From Dentipellis sp. KUC8613 (Eukaryota; Basidiomycota; Agaricomycetes; Russulales; Hericiaceae): DNA of 64,000 nt. Position numbers and translations under genes: made by a program. Shown one piece after another: positions 22,174-34,483 of this stretch. Numbering within the stretch: position 1 is the stretch's first letter; each line of letters begins with the position of its first letter. The stretch is taken from assembly GCA_002286715.1 (NCBI GenBank), contig NSJX01000003.1, positions 62,001-126,000 on the forward strand, in the 5' to 3' direction. The notes under the pieces were generated by a model, which was not told where the DNA came from, did no database searches, and worked only from the letters and a program-made list of their open reading frames with translations.

Positions 22174-23543
22174 GTTCGTTTGGGAGGTGCATCCGGAGGG
22201 CGTCTGGTGTCCCGCCGCACACAGCAGCCCGCCTTATGAACGTTATCCCCTCATCACGCCCCCGTGCACCCCGCCCGTCTCTCGTCCTTTCCTCCAGCCC
22301 TTTCCTCTCTCTCATTCTCCTCGCTCATCTGCCCCTCGCCTCTCATCAGCTTCTCTTTTTTTCTAGTCCTGAGACCGCCACATTAATTCATCGAGGCCGA
22401 AGAGCCGTAAATGTCATGGGCGCCTCTTCCCCGGTGCCTTACGGCGTCCTTCATTGCGTCTCCTTTCCAAACCGTACTCGGTATCTACGCGGTTGTGTAC
22501 GCGAAGCTTCAAGCAATCCATGGCAGTGCAGCCTCATGCTTGTTGAAATGCCATTTGAGCATTGGAGATTTTCAGCAAGGAATATCCACACTGAGCTACA
22601 CATTGTCGACGCCTCGAAACATGGCCGTGTACTTGTCATCACAGCAATCATCTTCGGGGCCACTTGTGCGCACTTGCAACTACACTCGTCTCGCTTCCAG
22701 TTGCCTGCAGTGAACACCCAAAAATCGTATCCATAAAAGGCACATCCCGCTTCGCTTCATGTTGAGTTGAGTTCAAGGCACCCCGCAGCCTCACGTGGCT
22801 TCCCTGATGCCCTCGCACTTCGACATCCCGCCATCGACATCGAACGCACGGCCAGGGACCCATGCGCCCCCGATTCGCAACGTCCTCGAGCTTCTGAAAC
22901 CTCGCGCGAGCGTGCACAATTAGCTTGATGACATCACCAGACCCCCGACGCGGGTACGCAATCATCGATGATCACCTGGCGCTCGCGAGCTCGAGACCGG
23001 GCGCCGCCAGATGTCTGGTCTGCGACAGCCAACCGCGCTGCCGCTGTATCGGCTCGAAAAATACGGCTCTACAAGGGGACCATACGGAGGTTGGCTCGTC
23101 GTCTACATAAATAGCCCCGCAAGATGAATGCGGTTGGCAGGGCTCGCGGAGCATGCGGGGAGGTTTCAGTGGGCCTTTCAGGATAGGCAGTTGCCCGTTC
23201 CATACGATCTGCAACTGATCCAATGCAAGGGCCCTCCTACGCCACATATCCGTCCATAGCCTTCGCCACATTTGCTCGTGATCAAACCAGAATCAGCCTT
23301 CATGCGTGCCCACAAAAAATCATAGAGTCGCAAAGAAAAATAGGGATTGCAGAGACTGGTGAAAAGTACAGAGTCGTAATCGATGCTAACACATTATCAG
23401 GCTACACGCGTCAATAGCACAACAGCAACAGCACAACAACAATCCTGCACAAAAAACACATTTACGTTTCATGACTGCTCGCCTCGTCTCGCCTCCACCC
23501 CCGCTCGTGCCGAACGCGTCGACGTCGCCCCAGCCGTAGATGT
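22174..23543. other. 1.4 kb intergenic region
   Basis: Upstream region of FCP1 (CT-rich near 22260-22370) and 3' flank of eEF2. Short ORFs such as 22411-22713 (+) lack any family signature or supporting splice structure. No gene called. Confidence 0.5.
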
Positions 23544-26500
23544 CTAGAGCTTGTCGTAGTACGTGTCGAGGGGAGGAATATCGGGCTTGAGACCCTTGCG
23601 GGTACGGATGCCGCGAACGAGCTCCTCAAGCTTGCTGCCCTTCTCGATGGGGGCTGGGGAAAGTGTGACCGTCAGTGCATGTTACGGTGGGACAAGAAAA
23701 GAAAATACTCACTTCCGTTCATCAACTCCCAGTGGTCGAACACGGACTGGGGGAAGGCCTGGCCCGCCGTCGCCGAGCGAAGCTCGCCGTTGAAGCCGAA
23801 CGACTCCATGACGGGCAGGTAAGCCTTGACCGTGAACATCGGCGTGCCGACAGCCTGCTCCTCAGAGAAGACCTGGCCACGGCGCTTGTTGAGCACGGAG
23901 TAGATACCACCGATCGCGTTCTCCGGGCACTGGATCTCGACTATAAGGCGCATACAATTAGTTTTATACACGGAGGCGCGATAAGTGCGAATACGAACCA
24001 AGGTAGACGGGCTCCTGGAGACCGGGGGTAGCGAGTAGGCAGGCAGCGTAGGTGACACGACGGCACGTGGGGATGATCTGTCCACCACCACGATGGATGG
24101 CATCGGTGTGGAGCTGATGGCGCAGATTTGAGCATATGAACATGGGTCCCGACGGGGAGAATACGTACCGTAACATCGAGGATGTTGACGCGAACACCAC
24201 GCATGTTCTCCTCAGCGCAGACACCCTCCTTGGTCGCCCACTGGAAGGCAGCGATACAAGAGTCCTTGATTTCGTTGAGGTACTGCACACCCTTGGTGAC
24301 ATCGACGAGCAGGTTGGGGCCGGTCGTGTCGGGGCCGAAACACCAGATCTTGCGGGCATCGGTGACGTCCCAGCCGTACTCGTCGGCGAGGATGCGGGCA
24401 CGCGCCTTGAAATCGTCGCGAGCGTTGACCTTGCCGTTCTCGATGGCGAGCGAGAGCTCCTCGTCGATGGGCAGCGCCTTCGCGTAGAGACGGTTGTGCT
24501 TGTTCTGCGACTTGGAGAGAGCGACGATCGAGGACTCGGCCTTAACGGTCTCGCGGTAACCGACGACGGGCTCGGAGATCTTGAGGGGAACACCAGCGTG
24601 GTCCTCTTGGAGATCCTATTACAGCGCGTATATTAGAACGACATGCGGCGTGTTCATATATGAATCCAACGAACCTTCAAGCAGATCTCCAAGTGGAGCT
24701 CACCAGCACCGGCGACGATGTGCTCACCCGTAGGCGAGATCCATGCCTGGACACAGGGGTCGGACTTGGAGAGACGCTTGAGACCCTCGACGAGCTTGGG
24801 CAGGTCAGCGGCGTTCTTGACCTCGACGGCGACCTGCACGACGGGGGAAACGGAGAACTTCATGACCTTCATGTTGTGGGCCGTCTCGGAGGAGGTGAGG
24901 GTACCGGTCTTGAGCAGGAACTGGTCAATACCGACGAGACCGACGATGTTGCCGGCCGGGCAGTCCTCGATGGGCTCGACGTAACGACCCATCATGAGCA
25001 CGGTACGCTGGACGGACTTGATGAACAGGTCGTCCTTCTTGCCGGGCACGTAGTTGGGGCCCTGGATACGGATCTTGGGGCCAGAGCGGACGGTACCCGA
25101 GAAGATACGACCGAAGGCGTAGAAGCGACCCTTGTCGGAAGTGGGCACCATCTTGGAGACGTAGAGAACGAGAGGGCCCTTGGGGTCACAGTCACGGATA
25201 CCGATGGCGGACTCGTCGTCCATGGGGCCCTCGTAGAGGGTCTCAACACGGTAGCGCTGAGCGGTGGCGGGGGAGGGGAGGTTGATGACAATCATCTCCA
25301 GGAGAGAGTCGCCAGCGGGCAAGAACTTGCGCATGATGACCTTGAGAAGGGCTTTGCCCTCAAGATCACGCTCGTCCTGAGCAAGCTTGACCTCGAGCTT
25401 GTCGAGCATGGGGCCGATCTTGTCCTTCTTGAAGTTCATGACGGCGTCGAAGATCATGAAGATGGGGTCGAGGACGAACTTGTTGAAGGCACGCTCGAGC
25501 TGCTTGCCGTCAGCGTCAGTGCTCTTGGTTGTCCACTTCTTGGTGGCGGGGTTGAAGAAGTTGTCACCCCAGAGCTTGACCATCATCTTCTCCTTGTCCA
25601 CACCGAACTTCTTAGCGTAGCGAGAGGCGAACTGACGGAGAGTGAAGCCCCATCCGTGCAGACCGGAACCAAAGGCGACGGTACCACGATCGGGGTAGAC
25701 CTGGACATCACCGAGGACAGCGTCGTGGTAAGTGGAGATGATGACGTTACACGACTCGATGGTACGTTGGAAGGACTGGTAAAGGTCCTCCTTGGTGACC
25801 TGCAGCTCGAGGAGAGCACGGTCGACCTTGTTGATGATGACAACGGGCTTGATACGCTCGGTAAGCGCCTGACGAAGCACGGTCTCGGTCTGCACGCAGA
25901 CACCCTCAACACAGTCGACGACGACGAGAGCACCGTCGGTTACACGGAGAGCGGCCGTGACCTCAGACGAGAAGTCAACGTGTCCGGGAGAATCGATCAA
26001 GTTAATCAAGAACTCGTTGCCTGCAGGTCGGTTATGTGTCAGCAGGCATTGGCAGCTCGGCTAGATAACAGCGACGACTGACCGTCGGTTTTTTGTTTGA
26101 TGGAAGGGAGGTCCTCCTTATCGACCTCGAAGTACATAGAGATGGCGGTAGATTTGATAGTAATACCACGCTCCTTCTCGTCGTCTCTTGTGTCGGTAAA
26201 CCGCATGTCACCGGCCTTCGAGCCAGCAATGATACCAGCTTTCGACACAAGCGAATCCGTGAGGGTAGATTTGCCGTGGTCGACTGCAAGCGAATGGTCG
26301 GTCAATATGCCATCAGTGGGAAGCCTCGCTTAGATCTCCTCACCATGGGCAATAACACTCATGTTACGAATGTTCGTGGGCCTGTCCATGAGCGCCCGGA
26401 TCTGGTCTACATTCCATCGTCTCCATGAGCACCCGCGCTGCAGTTAGACATAGAAAGCTTGGGGTACCAACCTACGGTGAAGTTACTACCCGTGAAATCA

Positions 26501-26550
26501 CATCTGTGAGGAGCGAACCATAGAAAAGGGGACTGAGGGACTTACACCAT
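23544..26550 (-). CDS. EFT1: Translation elongation factor 2 (eEF2)
   Basis: Ribosomal translocase GTPase of the cytosol. The spliced start is [16 protein letters not shown], made from a 5-nt coding start exon (26546-26550), a 14-nt exon (26472-26485) and a third exon from 26406. G motifs: [17 protein letters not shown] and NKVDRALLE. The effector sequence [14 protein letters not shown] follows, then the central and C-terminal domains with [15 protein letters not shown], whose His in the DAIHRGG loop is the diphthamide site, and the terminal YYDKL. High expression is suggested by strongly biased codons and a CT-rich leader. Its likely methyltransferase lies at 2417-3820. Confidence 0.97.
26472..26485 (-). 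other. 14-nt micro-exon of eEF2
   Basis: Flanked by GGGTAG| and |GTTGGT. Joined to ATGGT and to AC CAG it reads M-V-N-F-T-V-D-Q, the conserved eEF2 N-terminus. Flanking introns are 60 nt (26486-26545) and 65 nt (26407-26471). Confidence 0.85.
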
Positions 26551-27867
26551 GGTGTCTAGATTTTACAGGGGGGAATACAGGGACGAAAGTTGGATTGGCG
26601 AACCAGGAGGAGAGTTCGCAGTAAAAAAACAGGAGGAGGAGGAGTCGTTGCAAGCACCGGGGCCGCAAGAGCTCGATGATACAAGCAAAGCAAAGTTTTT
26701 CAGCCACACGGAGCTTATCGATTGAGTTTAGGGCAGGCCTCTTTCCCCCTCTGCGGCCTAGACAAGTGGGTCCCGGTGCCTGTCCATATCCTCCTTTGGT
26801 CTTTGCGTCCCTCTCCGACACACAGCCCATCCTCTTTCTCCCATTTATTTCTCTCCAGATACACTCTCGATGCCTCCGTTTGTGTTGCTCACTCCGACTC
26901 ATTCGCAGCCGCAATGTAATGCGCTCTCAATTCGTCGGCAGCGATGACCTGGCAATGCTACAGTCTCCAGCAAATGATCCACATATACTCGGCTCTCGCG
27001 ATGACGTTTCTTGACTCCCCCGCCGTAGTGCTCCTGTCCATCCTTACCGCCCATTGCACGGACCGGGTCTTGCGAACGCTAGAACGACTCACCGATTGAT
27101 TTTATATCTCAGTTGTCCCTGCACTCTTTCGAGTGGAGGGCTTCCCATGCGAAGTGGCTCGTATTTTCGTGTGGTCCGTCTCGACGTGACAGTGTCGCTA
27201 CCCAAAGGTCAGTGGAAGAAATTCTAGTATACCGTCCGCGCCTTCTTGTATTCGATGCTTTGAAATTCCTACTTACCATGTCGTTCCAATCATCCTCGTT
27301 TGTCTTCCATTGGTAACCGTGTCTGTCACATCTAATATGCTCAATGGTTTATGGGGTGTATGGTGATCCCAGCTTGCCCTTCGCATGCATACGAGAAACT
27401 ACGTGCGTTGTAAAGCGAGGTGGGCTTCGGCGTATATAAAGCATCTAGTACTGTGAGAAATATTTGGTATGTGGTCGTGCCGCAACCTGATGTGTTGTTA
27501 TTATCGTCGTAGCTGCTGTGTCGCTGTCTCAGACCGCGTCGGCTTAGCTTGGGTATCTCCATTCGTACATAATCCACGGTAGAGGAGTGATAATCTCTTC
27601 GCCATCCTTGTCTCCTACGTATACTCTGCACCTGGCTGTGTAGAAAAGGAGTGCTGACCGTCGCGGAAGACTTGTTTGGGCCTGTGTCGTCAATAATAAG
27701 CGCATAGCCTTGACGCGGAGTTACCCAGACGCTCGTACTGCTTTCCTTACCCTTTTTCTATCGGTCAGTCACACCGCATTCTTGCTCGCCCTCTCTCCCA
27801 TAATCTTCGTCCACAGTCCTAGTCAACTAACTTATTCACTACAGAATCATCTTCCTATCCCCTCCTA
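26551..27867. promoter_or_regulatory. Divergent intergenic region of eEF2 and PalI-like gene
   Basis: 1.3 kb between two divergent starts. On the minus strand, pyrimidine-rich tracts and a T-run (26600-26650) precede eEF2, as in strongly expressed genes. Before 27868 the plus strand carries TTTTTC-type pyrimidine runs. Short ORFs inside (for example 27341-27631, -) show no family signature. Confidence 0.5.
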
Positions 27868-29734
27868 ATGGGGATCATCCGACCAGCGACGCCAGGTTTC
27901 TTGGTTACTCTGCTTGCAACCATCCTCCTTGCAGTTGTTTCGTTCTCTGTTCCTTACTTCAAATCCGTCTACTTCCTCAAGGCATCACTCGCGGTCGAGG
28001 GCCTTGATGGCTCTATCACGTTCGGCACACTAGGCTTCTGTACACATCTGCCCAATGGAACAACCTGTTCCAAGGCGTCTGTTGGTTACTCGTTGGGTAC
28101 GCCCGCCTACTTTGACATTCGCTGCTATAACTCATGACTATGAGTAGATATCAATAAGCTTGTTGGCGACAACACGTCCATTCAGATTCCTAACGTCCTC
28201 GTGAAGTGGATCACCTATGCATTGGTTCTTCATATCGTTGCCCTCGCCCTCGCCGGCATCTCTGCCATATTCGGCCTACTCGCTCATATCCGCGAGTTCT
28301 CAATGACGTGCTTCAGTACCTGCATATCCGGTTTCGGCGCTGCCATCACCCTCCTTGCCTTCATCTTCGACCTCGCATTCTTCTTCATCGCCAAATCCCG
28401 CATTAACAAGGTGAAGGGCGGTTCGGCGTCCATGGGCAACGCCATCTGGCTCACGCTTGCTGCCTGGCTGTTACTCTTCTTTGCCGGTTGTTTCTACGGC
28501 CTGGGTAGATGCTGCGCGAGTCGCCGGCCTCGTAACGACGATCGCAACCAGGCATGGATGCCGCGTTCCGGACCGCAGGGCTCAACGTACGAAGACCAGA
28601 TGCGTCTGGACGCCGTAAAGGCAGAGGCTGACCGCAAGGCTAGGCAGAAGCAGGGAGAGATTGGTCTGCCGGCTTTCAACGAGTACGACCCCACGGAACC
28701 GCTGACTAGTGGAGATGAAGAGCAGGGACATTACCACGACCATGCTGCAATTGGCACTGCAGTCGGCGGTGGCGCGGCGCCGTACAACCAGGGTCGGCAA
28801 CGTTCGCAAAGCGGTAACAGAGGAGGATATGCGGGCGGATATGCACAGGCAACTCCAGGCACACGCGCGGTGGACGAATACTACGCTCCCTCGAACCAGC
28901 CGGCGGCGACCTCATACCCTCCCCAGCCCCGTCGCCAGCCGACTACTTCGTCAGCGCATACTCAGGCTGCGTCAGGTTACGCGCCTTCCGTAGCTGCACC
29001 TGTTCCAACCGTCGCGGCTGCGGGTTTCGCAGCTGCTGGCGCTCAGTATGGCCATCAGCAATACTCCACTCAAGGCGCCCAGTACGGCCATGATCAATAT
29101 GCGAGCAACACCAACTATAATCAAGCTCCGGCACCCAGTGCTTGTAAGGATTAGCTTCTTGGTTGATTTAATATCCTATTCATTGATCTTATGCCTCATA
29201 GACAATGCCGGGCCCTCGCACCAGCAGTATGCCAGTAACGCGGCGTACAACGACCCTTTTGCAGCCTACCAGCCACCACAAGAACCACCGCTGAACCCCG
29301 ACGTTTACAACAGCAGTGCCCTTCTTTACGGTGTCTCCTCTACTCCAGCACCCCAACACTACACACCCCCTCCTACGCACTACACACCGCCACCCGCACA
29401 TGCCCAAGACGCCAGCGCTTATTACGCGCAGCCTGCGCCGCAGTCTCCACCGCAGCGCAGCTACACGCTGGGTGGTGGCGGCTACGGCGGAAGCGTAGTG
29501 CCAGATCTCCACGGCGGCGTTTCTGAGCCGTCGACACCAGGTTATTTGCCGTATCCTGGCTCTGCCACCCAGACCGCACCCATAGCGACGAATGTGAGTC
29601 CCGTTGGGGGCCCAGTGAGTCCACGGGGAGCAAGGCCGATGCCAAGCTCGTCACAAGAGCAATACGAGGATAGCCCGCCCGTGTATGACGACGCGACTGC
29701 ACAGCCAGCCGGGCAGTGGGGATCGAAGAGATGA
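27868..29734 (+). CDS. PalI/Rim9-like (SUR7 superfamily) four-helix membrane protein
   Basis: Exons 27868-28096, 28148-29143 and 29202-29734 give about 585 residues. Helix 1 is FLVTLLATILLAVVSFSVPY, followed by an extracellular loop with a Gly-Phe-Cys and a second Cys (FCTHLPNGTTC), then helices near YALVLHIVALALAGIS, FGAAITLLAFIFDLAFFF and LTLAAWLLLFFAG. This is the fungal PalI layout. The long cytosolic tail (~380 residues) is rich in Tyr, Gln, Pro and Ala with QYGHQQY/QYGHDQY-type repeats and a PPVYDD motif of the PPxY type, which could recruit a Rsp5-type ligase. PalI/Rim9 helps ambient-pH sensing at the plasma membrane; that role is inferred. Confidence 0.85.
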
Positions 29735-30060
29735 TCCGTTTCCTACTCCCAGTATGCCCTCGTCTAGTTGGGACCTCTTTAATTAGCTGCTTTAGGCGTT
29801 ACGTCGAAAGACGTCGATGGCTTGTCGATATCTTGTTAATATTTTGTTCGTTGATGGACTGTCTGGACTATGGTGTTACCCTCACCCTTACGACAACATT
29901 CATGATCTGATTCGTTTCTGCGTGTACAGTTGTGCGTGTTAGGCCCTTGTACAGAAATTCGTAGATACCCCAGTTGACATGAAATGCAGTAATGGACTGT
30001 TCTACTTCATGGTGGTTCGTAACGTGCATATCCAGATGCACACTGCATCACCAAGGTGAA
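29735..30060. other. convergent 3' spacer
   Basis: Spacer between the PalI-like gene and the agmatinase-like gene; no gene seen. Confidence 0.5.
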
Positions 30061-31704
30061 TCACAGTTCATCTTTCCATGGCTTCCGTTCGTCCCGAGAC
30101 TTCGGTGGTTCGGTGGACATCATCATCGACAGGAAGTCATGGATAATATCGGCCGCGGCAATACTCGTGATGTCCGCTATGATATAGTTATATTAAATCC
30201 AGTTGAAAGCAAGTGTTGTGAACCACCGACGTACCATGATCATATGCTGGCGCAACTTCCACCACGTCGGCTCCACTAAAACAGAGTTAAGCGCACAGGC
30301 AAGCGCAGACGTCTCAGGGTCACTTACACAAAGTTCAACCCGGCAAGGCCGCGGATGATGCGTTTCACCTCCCGAGTAGTCCAGCCTCCAGCTTCCGGGG
30401 TTCCAGCTAGGTGGGTAGCACGTCAGATAACAATACGCACTAAATGCAACACGTTGCTCACTTGCTGGTGCTAAACCCGGATCTGCACGATTTAGACGTT
30501 AGGCATGCCCGCTAGGCGTGAAATGCAGTGCACCATACCTATCACATCGATGTCAAGACTAGTTGGATCGACGGAACGTCAGGCGGTCAGCGGAAGTCGA
30601 ATGTGTTTTTGAAGCTCCTACCTGAGGTATACGGGGCTATCCCCAATTCGCTTTCTGATACGGCGTATCACCTCGGCGATACCGATATCATCTAGGTCAT
30701 CTGTGGACACAACTTTGAAGCCAACTTGTTCGTCGTTGGTGATGTCATATTCGCCCTGTGAAGGACATTTATGAGACATGGAATGTGCTGAAATAGTTAT
30801 TCACGGACAGTCATTTTGCAGCGGATCCCAGCGTGCATGCTATTGTTTGCCATTAAACCTTCTTCCCAAGCGACGTAGAAGAAGCTCCCGTGAGTGATGC
30901 GCGATTGCACGGAGCCGCCGACCGGAGGGTACCCCCAGGTGTCGAGGTGCGCATCGAAATGGATCACAGCAATGGGTCCGTATACTTTGTGCAAGGACCG
31001 AAGGATAGGCAGGACGATGGTATGGTCTCCACCAAGACTAAAGCCCAAGTTCAGCATGGGGCCGGACGAAATAAAGTATCTGGGACGAACGTCACGATCC
31101 TTGGATGCGCCTTTCCATCCCTAGCGAAGACGTGCGTCAGGTCATGCGACTCAGTGTCATTCTCTGCTCTCGCGACGGGTCGCGCCAGCAGGGTCGAGTA
31201 TGCAACCTCCATTTGGTCCAATGCCAGAGCATTGTCATAGGCGCTCAGAGGTATCTGTTGTCTTGTTCAGATGCATTTCGGCAGCGGAGTGAACATGTTT
31301 ACATCACCGCAATCCAGGACCCTCGTGCCCTGCTGGTATGGATCCATGCCCCAGGAAAGCGTGTACGCCCGCTGCCCATTCTGCCTCTTGCTCCCGACGC
31401 GAATGCCATATGGGCCAAATCGTGCACCAGGCCGATACGAGACCGCCGTATCGAATGGCATGCCGAGGATGGCGATGTCAAAGTCCTTGGTGTCATCCTC
31501 CAGGCAGCGCGCGTAGTCCAGATGCGAGAAGGAGAGGGGGCCCGTGTAGCCGAGGTCGTTTTGTTGTCCGTACTTCTCCAGCCACGTTTGAGTCTTCTCC
31601 TGCGCGTGGGTGTGTGCGCGCTCAAGCACGGCTTGCTCGTGGAGATGCGCGAGCACCGACGACGCAAGGATCCCGCATACGACAAATGCGCTCTTCAAAG
31701 CCAT
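30061..31704 (-). CDS. Secretory agmatinase-like ureohydrolase with KDEL tail
   Basis: Spliced gene of the arginase/agmatinase superfamily. It starts MALKSAFVVCGILASSVLAH, a good signal peptide. The body carries DFDIAILGMPFDTAVSYRPG, then RVLDCGDIPLS (after a 52-nt intron), LSFGGDHTIVLP, IAVIHFDAHLDTW and VYLSLDIDVIDPG. These hold the His and Asp ligands of the two manganese ions (GGDH, DAHLD, DIDVID). The family hydrolyses guanidino compounds such as agmatine to urea plus an amine. The last exon ends AADIIHDFLSMMMS and closes with KPWKDEL: a canonical KDEL, which with the signal peptide predicts retention in the endoplasmic reticulum rather than export. Confidence 0.88.
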
Positions 31705-32295
31705 CGGGCGGAAGCGATTGCTAGACTTTGGGTTGAGAGGCCCTTATCTATGAATGCTGCTTTGAACCACCAAATATGTGAGCTTATCGGTCGCAGCGTG
31801 CATCGGACGCGGGGCGCCGAAGGCCAAGGGGCACTTCCTCACGTAGAGACCATATGACCCTTCTGATAGCTGCGCATAAACAGACGGAATTAGCGGCATG
31901 AACATTCAAGATTGTACGCACATGAGGAGCCTCCCGTGGCCACACGAGTTATCACTGCTGATGCCTCTTGCAGGAAAAATAAATCTAAGCTCAGAATAAC
32001 AGACGCACTGACTCTGCAGAGAACCATTCGATAGAGAAACGACAGCAATATTGAGAGCCATGGTGGTGTGTGTTCAAGGGAAAGCCGAACCGATTACGGC
32101 AGCGTAGGATGGATGATAAGATTATGATAGACCTTATCTTATCGCTTCTTACTTCGCTTCGAGAATTCGATGAAAATACAAGTCACCTCGAGGTCGGCGT
32201 GCAGCTGGTCGCTGACTCGGACTGCATTGAATCCACGCAAGCCATGTCCAACGTTGATACATTTCCGTTCACATACATGTATCATACAATCAACA
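31705..32295. other. upstream region of agmatinase-like gene
   Basis: AT-rich spacer with the agmatinase promoter and the 3' flank of the amidohydrolase, both on the minus strand. No gene recognised. Confidence 0.5.
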
Positions 32296-34483
32296 TCAAG
32301 GATCCACCACTTCCTTTCCATCCTTCTTATACACTTTCCCTGCCTTCATCACGAAAACAATATTATCCCTCCCCACCGCGCCTTCAAAGTCACCTTCTAG
32401 ATCCCCCGCAGTCGCAATAATATCTGCCGCCCACCCACGTTTCACCACCCCAAACGGCACCTCATTGTCCCCCACGACCCTCCGGTCCTCCCGCATCTCG
32501 CCCACCCGCTCCACTCGCGCAAGACCCTGTGGCCCCTCCCACGCAGTCGAGCGCACCGCACGCCACCCACCAAGCGTCGCCCACCGTAGCACACGACGCC
32601 AGTCCGCACCGAGCTGCACCATGAGCCGCATCTCGAGCGCATTGTCGCCATGTGCAAAGACGCCCGTGTCGCCGCCGACCGCGATCGCGTCGACCCCCTC
32701 CGCAAGCGCAGCGCGGAACGTTGCCGCGGCGCGCTCCCAGTTCCCGCCAATCGTGTAGAAGGCGGAAAGTGTGGGCACCCACACCGCGTCGCCTAGCAGC
32801 GCCTTGATTGTCTTGCCGGCCGTCGTGTGCGCGGGGCTAGCAGCGGAGAGGTCGAATCCGTGCTCGACAGTGTCGACGCCCTGGCGCGCGATGGAGGCTA
32901 TCGTGTCGCGGTGCGACGCGTGCGCGGCGACCCGGACGCCATACTGGTGCGCCGTGCGGATGAGCGCGTCCGTCTCGGCCTCCGAGAACGTGCGGATGGC
33001 GGCGCCGGCCGCGGCTGGCGCTGTCTTGGCCGTGCGCGCGCGGACGCGGTAGTCTGGGTGCCACGCGCATGCATGATGACGACGGTGCGCAGATTGTGCG
33101 CGGCGGAGCAGCGGGGTGGGTAACGGAGGTTCGTGATGGGGAGGTAAAGGACCGTGATGAAAGCTTCGTTGTCAGAACCTTCCTATGAATAGGCGGGACA
33201 GGCAGCCTGAGGGCGCGCCGGCGACGAAACGGACGCGGCACGTTCCTCGGCGCGGGACACACATACCTGCGTAGAACTGCACGTGTGAGCGTGCGCACAC
33301 AGAAGCGCGCGGCAAGTTTGGATTGGAGCAGCGATGCCGCACGGCGGGGGTAGCGCAGCACGCATTAGGATCCGACGTCCGTGTCAGCGCCCGCTCAAAG
33401 AAGCAGCCTGAAAGCCCCAGCTGCAGCGCGGCGACTCGCGCGAGCAAAGGCCGCCGTGCGGTGCGGTGGAACGACGAACCTTGATCCAGTCCGCCCCGGC
33501 ACCAATCTGCCGCCGCACGGCCCTCACACACCCATCGACGCCGTCTGCAATTTCCGCGCCGGTGACTCCGTCGACGCCTTCGACGCCGAGGTTCACGCCG
33601 CTTCGCGGGCCTGTGTGCAAAACGGGGCCGTGGCGCAGGGCTGGTGTCAGGCTGGTGCGAAGCGCAGACGTCGAGGTGGAAACGCACCATACGACCCTGT
33701 TGCCACGATTGCGCGGTTCGCGCAGAAGTAGCGCGGGCCGGGGATGAGCGCGTCGGGCCCGGACAGACACGCACGCAATGCGATGTCTGCGTCGCCTGCG
33801 CCCTCTGTGCCCAAGTCTCTGCATGCCGCACGGCGAAGTTCGTTAGCACTTCGTAGAGTGGAAAGGTCGGTACACGTACCGGACAGTGGTGAAGCCAGCC
33901 TGCAGCGTACGGCGCGCATGCACAGTCGCGCGAACGGTGCGCTCGGCGAGGTGTTCCTTCGTGAGTTGGTCGTCCCACGGCGTCTCAGAGTACGGGTGCA
34001 GGAAGACTGTGCGCCCCGTCAGCGCCTTATTTTCTCTCCGTCCTGCCGCGCCTGCATTGACAATCGGACGCCCAGAGAGAAAAAGGACGTACAATGTACA
34101 TGCGCGTCCACGAACCCCGGCAAGAGCGTCTTGTCGCGTAGATCGACGGTGTTCGCGTCCGCGGCGATGTAGATCGCCGCAGGGTCGTAGGAGTGCACAT
34201 CGACGATGAGCCCCGAGGCGGGGTCGACGGTGACCACGGGGTGCGGGACGAACGCGAGTGACTCGGGATCGAACAGCCGCGCGCCGTAGATGCGGACGAG
34301 CGCGTCCGGCTCGGCGGAGGTGTTCAACTTGTTGACCGCGCCGTCGGGGCGGGCGGTGGGCACAGGCCTCGAGTCAGGCTTGGGGTGCTCGGACACAGGC
34401 GCGGGATGCATGGGCGGTATCGCTGCAGCGAGAGGGGGCAAAGGCGGCGCGTGCGGGTCGGCGATGGGTCGGGGAATCTGCAT
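32296..34483 (-). CDS. Metal-dependent amidohydrolase (imidazolonepropionase-like)
   Basis: Spliced gene beginning MQIPRPIADPHAPPLPPL. Motifs in order: strand TLLPGFVDAHVH (first metal-binding HxH), LQAGFTTVRDLGTEG, GADWIK (candidate bridging lysine), VRVAAHASHRDT and DTVEHGFDL (two His ligands), VGGDTGVFAHGDN (catalytic Asp), and the closing beta-sandwich with GWAADIIATAGD and VFVMKAGKVYKKDG. This is the amidohydrolase superfamily group that includes Xaa-Pro dipeptidase-like and imidazolonepropionase-like enzymes; the substrate is unknown. A 10-nt exon (33269-33278) encoding Phe-Tyr-Ala lies between two introns of about 200 nt. No signal peptide is evident. The same strand as its neighbours does not imply an operon. 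Confidence 0.85.
33269..33278 (-). other. 10-nt micro-exon of the amidohydrolase
   Basis: TTCTACGCAG between GTGCAG and GTATGT. It links GADWIK (exon end 33480) to DYRVRART (exon start 33053) in frame, giving WIK-FYA-DYR. Flanking introns are 201 and 215 nt, long for this window. Confidence 0.65.

Noticed and set aside
22411..22713. Plus-strand 100-codon frame with a hydrophobic start
   Set aside because: No motif, no splice or codon support, in an AT-mixed intergenic region.
24660..26081. Plus-strand open frame of 473 codons
   Set aside because: Lies exactly antisense to eEF2 and is open because of the strong codon bias of that gene; rich in Leu/Asp/Gly, no motif.
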